A stretch of DNA of 52,288 bases, taken from assembly GCF_003611635.1 (NCBI RefSeq), contig NZ_RAVZ01000016.1:1-52288 (forward strand). The letters run 5' to 3'. Both the position numbers and the translations under genes were made by a program. The notes beneath the pieces are model-generated. The model worked only from the letters and a program-made list of their open reading frames with translations, searched no databases and was not told the DNA's origin. How positions within the stretch are numbered: the first letter of the stretch is position 1; each line of letters starts with the position of its first letter. Positions 49,065 through 52,288 of this stretch are shown here, one piece after another. Origin of the DNA: Corallococcus terminator (GTDB lineage: Bacteria; Myxococcota; Myxococcia; Myxococcales; Myxococcaceae).

Positions 49065-50243
49065 TCATCCAGGGATGTCGAAGCTGAAGATCTTCGAGGG
49101 GTAGCCTACGAAGCCGTCCGCGTCCACCGCCAGCACCCGCCAGAACCATTTGCCCGGGCCCGGCGCCGCCCCGGCCAACGTCGGCGTGGCCGACTCCTGG
49201 ACCCTCACGTCGCCCGCGAAGTCCGCCGAGGACGCCACCTCCACCCGGTAGACCTTCGCCCCGGCGACCGCCTTCCAGACGAGCGCGGGCACCGTCGGGT
49301 ACACGCCCCCGCGAGGCTGCTCCAGCGTCGGGGCCGCCAGCAGGGCCCGGGGCGCTTCCGGCGGCTGGGCAGGCTTCGCCCGCGAACCGTAGCCCGCGCC
49401 CACGTCCACCGACGCCGCGTCCACGCCCAGGGCCACCTTGCCCTCCAGCGTCTCCACGCGACTGGTGCCGTCCTCCTGCTGCACCACGCGGAAGCGCGTG
49501 CCCCGCACGCCGGCCACCGCGCCGCGCGTGCGCACCTCGAAGACGGAGCCCCGGCCTCCGGGCGCCGCCTCTGTCTCCACCGTGCCGCGCACCAGGTCCA
49601 ACAGCACCTTGCGCTGGCGCTCCGCCGTCAACTCCAGCGTGCCCAGCCGCACCGCGCTCTCCGGCGACAGGAACACGCCGCTGCCGTCCGCCAGCGCCAG
49701 CTCCGCGCGGCCGTTCTTCCCCGTCGTCACGAGCTCGCCCGCGTACAGCGAGTCACCCGCGAGGCGAGAGCGCAGCGCCGTGTCCCCCGGTCCCGCCGAC
49801 ACCTGTCCACTGGCCGTGCGCAGCCTCGCCACCGCCGGCTGGGTGGGGCGCTCCACGTACGCGAGCTGCAACTGGCCCGGCGCGTTGGGGATGCCCGGGG
49901 GCGCCACGAAGGACACCCGCGTGCGCGGAATCCCCGCCGTCACCAGCACCTCCGCCGCCGCCTTCGCCCAGGCGAGCCCCTGACCCTCCAGGCGCTGCGC
50001 GTCCGGCAGCTTCGCGGCCACGGTGAGGCTCCGGATGGCGGGACGGGCCTTCACGGCCTCCGCCACCTCGCGCAGGCACGCCTCGGTCTGGGCGCCCTGG
50101 GGCTCCAGGATGCGCCCCGTCACGAGCCGCCCGTTGTCGAACCTCAGGCCCCCGCAGGGGCCGTCCGCCTCCGCGGCGAAGCCCACGACGGGGGACGCCA
50201 ACAGCGTCAGGGTCAGCATCAACGACGGGGTGCTTGCCCTCAC
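49065..50243 (-). CDS. FecR-domain periplasmic protein
   Basis: The 392-residue protein has a signal peptide (residues 1-24). An alpha/beta segment (about 40-120) loosely resembles an OmpA-type domain (IRSLTVAAKLPD, GLAWAKAAAEVLVTAGIP), and then comes a FecR beta-roll (about 160-275; TGKNGRAELALADGSGVFLS, GSVFEVRTRGAVAGVRGTRF). A fibronectin-like C-terminal domain follows (PALVWKAVAGAKVYRVEV, WFWRVLAVDADG). FecR domains relay outer-membrane signals or bind cell-wall components. The GTG start at 50243 overlaps the upstream stop as GTGA. Between an OmpA-like protein and a CHASE2 protein it could be the periplasmic link. Confidence 0.88.
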   Translation of the reverse strand: MRASTPSLMLTLTLLASPVVGFAAEADGPCGGLRFDNGRLVTGRILEPQGAQTEACLREVAEAVKARPAIRSLTVAAKLPDAQRLEGQGLAWAKAAAEVLVTAGIPRTRVSFVAPPGIPNAPGQLQLAYVERPTQPAVARLRTASGQVSAGPGDTALRSRLAGDSLYAGELVTTGKNGRAELALADGSGVFLSPESAVRLGTLELTAERQRKVLLDLVRGTVETEAAPGGRGSVFEVRTRGAVAGVRGTRFRVVQQEDGTSRVETLEGKVALGVDAASVDVGAGYGSRAKPAQPPEAPRALLAAPTLEQPRGGVYPTVPALVWKAVAGAKVYRVEVASSADFAGDVRVQESATPTLAGAAPGPGKWFWRVLAVDADGFVGYPSKIFSFDIPG

Positions 50244-52030
50244 GGCGCCACTCCTTCCGCCGTGTCGGCGGTCTTCACGATGTTGAATTCCACGCGCCGG
50301 TTGTTCTCCCGGCCGAGCGGCGTGTCATTGGTGTCCACCGGCTTCGACTCACCGAAGCCCACCGCCTCCAGGCGCATGCCGGAGATGCCGCCCTTCATCA
50401 GCCAGTCGCGCACGTTGTTCGCGCGCCGCTGCGACAGGTCCAGGTTCTTCGCGTCGTCGCCCTGGCTGTCGGTGTGGCCTTCCACACGCACCCGCTCCAG
50501 CTCCGGATGCGTCCGGAGGATGGACACCACCTGCTGCAACAGCGGGAAGGACTTCGGCAGGATGACGTCCTTGCCGGTGGCGAAGTACACCTTGTCCAGG
50601 ATGACGATGCGCGAGCCTTCCAGGCGCACCTTGGACTCGCCCTTGTCCGGGCACCCGTCGTCGTCCTTCACGCCGTTGATGACCTCCGCCTCCAGCGGGC
50701 ATTGATCCTTCGCGTCCGGGATGCCGTCGCGGTCGTTGTCCGGATCCGGGCAACCGTCCTCGTCCTCGAAGCCATCCACGTCCTCCGGCGCCGTCGGGCA
50801 GCGGTCCTCCGTGTCCGGAATGCCATCGCCATCCGTATCCACGGGCGCGGGCGGCAGGCTGAGCGCGGGCGGGGGCGCGTTCGCGGGCGTGGCGGCATCC
50901 TCCGGGGCCTTCACCTCCGGCAGCGAGTCCGGGCAGCCGTCGTCGTCGCGGTAGCCGTTCACCGTCTCCGGATCCATGGGGCAGACATCGTTCACGTCGG
51001 GGATGCCGTCGCGGTCGTCGTCGGGATCCAGGCAGCCGTCGTCGTCCTGGAAGCCGTCGAAATCTTCCGGGCCCAGCGCGCAGGTGGGCGCGGGCTTTGG
51101 GCCTCCGGGCGTGAAGGTCAGCCCCGCGAGGATGCGGAAGGCGGGCGTGCCGTAGCCGCGCGTCAGGCCAGGGCCGGCGCCCACATGCGCGGCGAACCCG
51201 TTGGCGAAGCGGTACTTCACCGCGCCCAGGACCTCCAGGGGGACCTCCTCCGTGTTGGACTCCTTCAGGCCCACCGCGCCCGCGAGCGTGGCCTGGGCGG
51301 ACAGCGCCTGTGTCACCGGCACCTCCGCGCCCACGCCGAACGCGAACTCGTTGCCCACGCGCAGGTTGCGAAGCTGTTCCGTCTGACGAAGGTTGACGCC
51401 CACGTTGGCGAGCAGCCGCAGATGGGATGTGGCCCACTCACCGGCGATGCGCGGCTGGAAGGTGAGCCCGTCCGAGCCCAGGAAGTTCGAACCGCCCGCC
51501 GTGGGCAGGGTGAAGGGTGCCAGCACCGCGAGGTTCAGCGAGCCCCGCGACAGCAGCGCCAGCTTGGGCACCACGCGCAGGTCGCCCAGGCCCGTCTTGC
51601 CCACGCCGTTGGCGAACGACTCCGACACGGCGCCCGCGGGCTCCGAACCCGTGGTCGTCACCGGCAGCACCACGCCGATCTCCAACCGGTCGAAGAGGGA
51701 CACCGCGCCCATCAGGTCCAGGGAGAGCTGCCGCTCCACGATGTGGTAGACGAACGCGTCCTCGCGAGGGTCGTAGAAGTTGAGCGGCTGGTGCGCGTAG
51801 TTGAGCGACGCGCCCACGTTCCACGTCTTGTGCGGCGCGACGCGCGCGCTGTTCAGCCCGAGCACGTCGTAGGCACCCGGCCCCGGCTTGTACTGCTGCA
51901 CGTCGATGGCCTGCGACACCGTGGGCTGCGCGTCCGCCCGCGACGCCGCGCCCAGCGCCAGGCCCACCGCCACCATCAGTGCCAGGCCTGGGCCCGGAAG
52001 GGCAGGGCGCCGCTGTCCGAGGGACGGCAT
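50240..52030 (-). CDS. OmpA-family outer-membrane protein with TSP type-3 repeats
   Basis: Starting at the ATG at 52030 gives a normal signal peptide (ending ADAQ). It is followed by a beta-barrel-like region with alternating hydrophobic strands (about residues 50-300) and a calcium-binding thrombospondin type-3 repeat region. That region contains DDDRDGIPDVNDVCP, DTDGDGIPDTEDRCP and DNDRDGIPDAKDQCP separated by a Pro/Ala-rich linker. A C-terminal OmpA domain carries the peptidoglycan-binding motif VRVEGHTDSQGDD and LSQRRANNVRDWL. It probably bridges the outer membrane and the cell wall. The frame stays open upstream to the window edge; longer starts at 52117 or beyond would give an atypically long n-region, so the 5' end is uncertain. 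Confidence 0.88.
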   Translation of the reverse strand: MPSLGQRRPALPGPGLALMVAVGLALGAASRADAQPTVSQAIDVQQYKPGPGAYDVLGLNSARVAPHKTWNVGASLNYAHQPLNFYDPREDAFVYHIVERQLSLDLMGAVSLFDRLEIGVVLPVTTTGSEPAGAVSESFANGVGKTGLGDLRVVPKLALLSRGSLNLAVLAPFTLPTAGGSNFLGSDGLTFQPRIAGEWATSHLRLLANVGVNLRQTEQLRNLRVGNEFAFGVGAEVPVTQALSAQATLAGAVGLKESNTEEVPLEVLGAVKYRFANGFAAHVGAGPGLTRGYGTPAFRILAGLTFTPGGPKPAPTCALGPEDFDGFQDDDGCLDPDDDRDGIPDVNDVCPMDPETVNGYRDDDGCPDSLPEVKAPEDAATPANAPPPALSLPPAPVDTDGDGIPDTEDRCPTAPEDVDGFEDEDGCPDPDNDRDGIPDAKDQCPLEAEVINGVKDDDGCPDKGESKVRLEGSRIVILDKVYFATGKDVILPKSFPLLQQVVSILRTHPELERVRVEGHTDSQGDDAKNLDLSQRRANNVRDWLMKGGISGMRLEAVGFGESKPVDTNDTPLGRENNRRVEFNIVKTADTAEGVAP

Positions 52031-52288
52031 GGCCCGCGGACGCAGGTCGCGGTCTTTCCCCGTCGAGCCACCCGGAGGGGACACGGAGGCGTCGAGCGGC
52101 CCGGTGCCGCGCTTCATGTCGATGCCGCCGCGGACTCCGCCCTGCTCGCTGTCCATGTGATTCGGATCCGTTTCGTTCGTGTCGCGCGCGCCATGGGCGT
52201 TCGCGTCCAGCTCGCCGTCCAGGTGGCCGCCATTGTCGCTGTCGGGGTCGCGCGCGACACGAACGAAACGGATCCGAATCACATGGAC
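52031..52288. other. Upstream region of the OmpA-like gene with a large inverted repeat
   Basis: In-frame with the OmpA-like gene, this 258-bp stretch is open but encodes an acidic, low-complexity segment without recognisable structure, so it is treated as upstream DNA or a possible N-terminal extension. It contains the 40-bp inverted repeat described separately. Confidence 0.4.
52151..52288. repeat. Perfect 40-bp inverted repeat with a 58-bp spacer
   Basis: Bases 52151-52190 are exactly complementary to 52249-52288, spacer 52191-52248. The arms include GGATCCG and CGTTTCGTTCGTG and are less GC-rich than the surroundings. The repeat reaches the last base of the window and may continue beyond it. 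It could be a biological hairpin or an end-of-contig artefact. Confidence 0.9.

Overview
The window is very GC-rich with strong third-position G/C bias. It carries a complete aibR-aibA-aibB-aibC-mvaS operon (alternative isovaleryl-CoA synthesis, described in Myxococcus xanthus), a giant NRPS/PKS gene, an NtrC-type two-component pair and cysteine-rich secreted proteins. Together these point to a myxobacterium of the Myxococcaceae (Myxococcus, Corallococcus or a relative). This is inferred from content; no rRNA or tRNA gene is present to confirm it.

Left 23.5 kb (minus strand): a single uninterrupted reading frame begins at 23482 and is still open at base 1, so at least 7,827 codons of one hybrid megasynthase are visible. 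In order of synthesis: C-A-T (Ser), C-A-T (Val), C-A-T (code not recognised), C-A-T (hydrophobic), KS-AT-T (malonyl), C, then an adenylation-domain shell that has lost its catalytic motifs and holds a luciferase-like flavin monooxygenase, then C-A-T (Ser) and an unfinished tail. The most unusual parts are the monooxygenase in a dead A-domain with no carrier protein of its own, and a fourfold 60-bp tandem repeat in the KS-AT linker.

23.7-29.3 kb: single genes with no obvious common task. They encode a GNAT acetyltransferase, a Gfo/Idh/MocA oxidoreductase, a Cys-rich lipoprotein with a 15-bp repeat tail, an isopenicillin-N-synthase-like 2-oxoglutarate/Fe(II) oxygenase, a SET domain fused to a SAM methyltransferase, and a secreted protein ending in a 10-Cys block.

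29.3-34.1 kb: the aib operon on the minus strand. MvaS makes HMG-CoA. AibA/AibB decarboxylates 3-methylglutaconyl-CoA. AibC reduces dimethylacrylyl-CoA to isovaleryl-CoA. AibR is the TetR-type repressor; two identical 16-bp near-palindromes lie just upstream of aibR, in front of a divergent sensor kinase/sigma-54 response-regulator pair (34.1-37.6 kb).

37.6-45.4 kb: a HEAT-repeat protein, an SLC13-type permease with RCK_C domains, an M48 peptidase divergent from an orphan histidine kinase, a pseudo-receiver overlapping a small membrane protein, a luciferase-like oxidoreductase and a secreted hypothetical protein.

45.6-52.3 kb (minus strand): a receiver-GAF-PAS-GGDEF protein with a degenerate GGDEF motif, then a tightly packed cell-envelope operon reading OmpA/TSP3 porin-like protein, FecR-domain protein, CHASE2 membrane protein. 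A perfect 40-bp inverted repeat sits at the extreme right edge.
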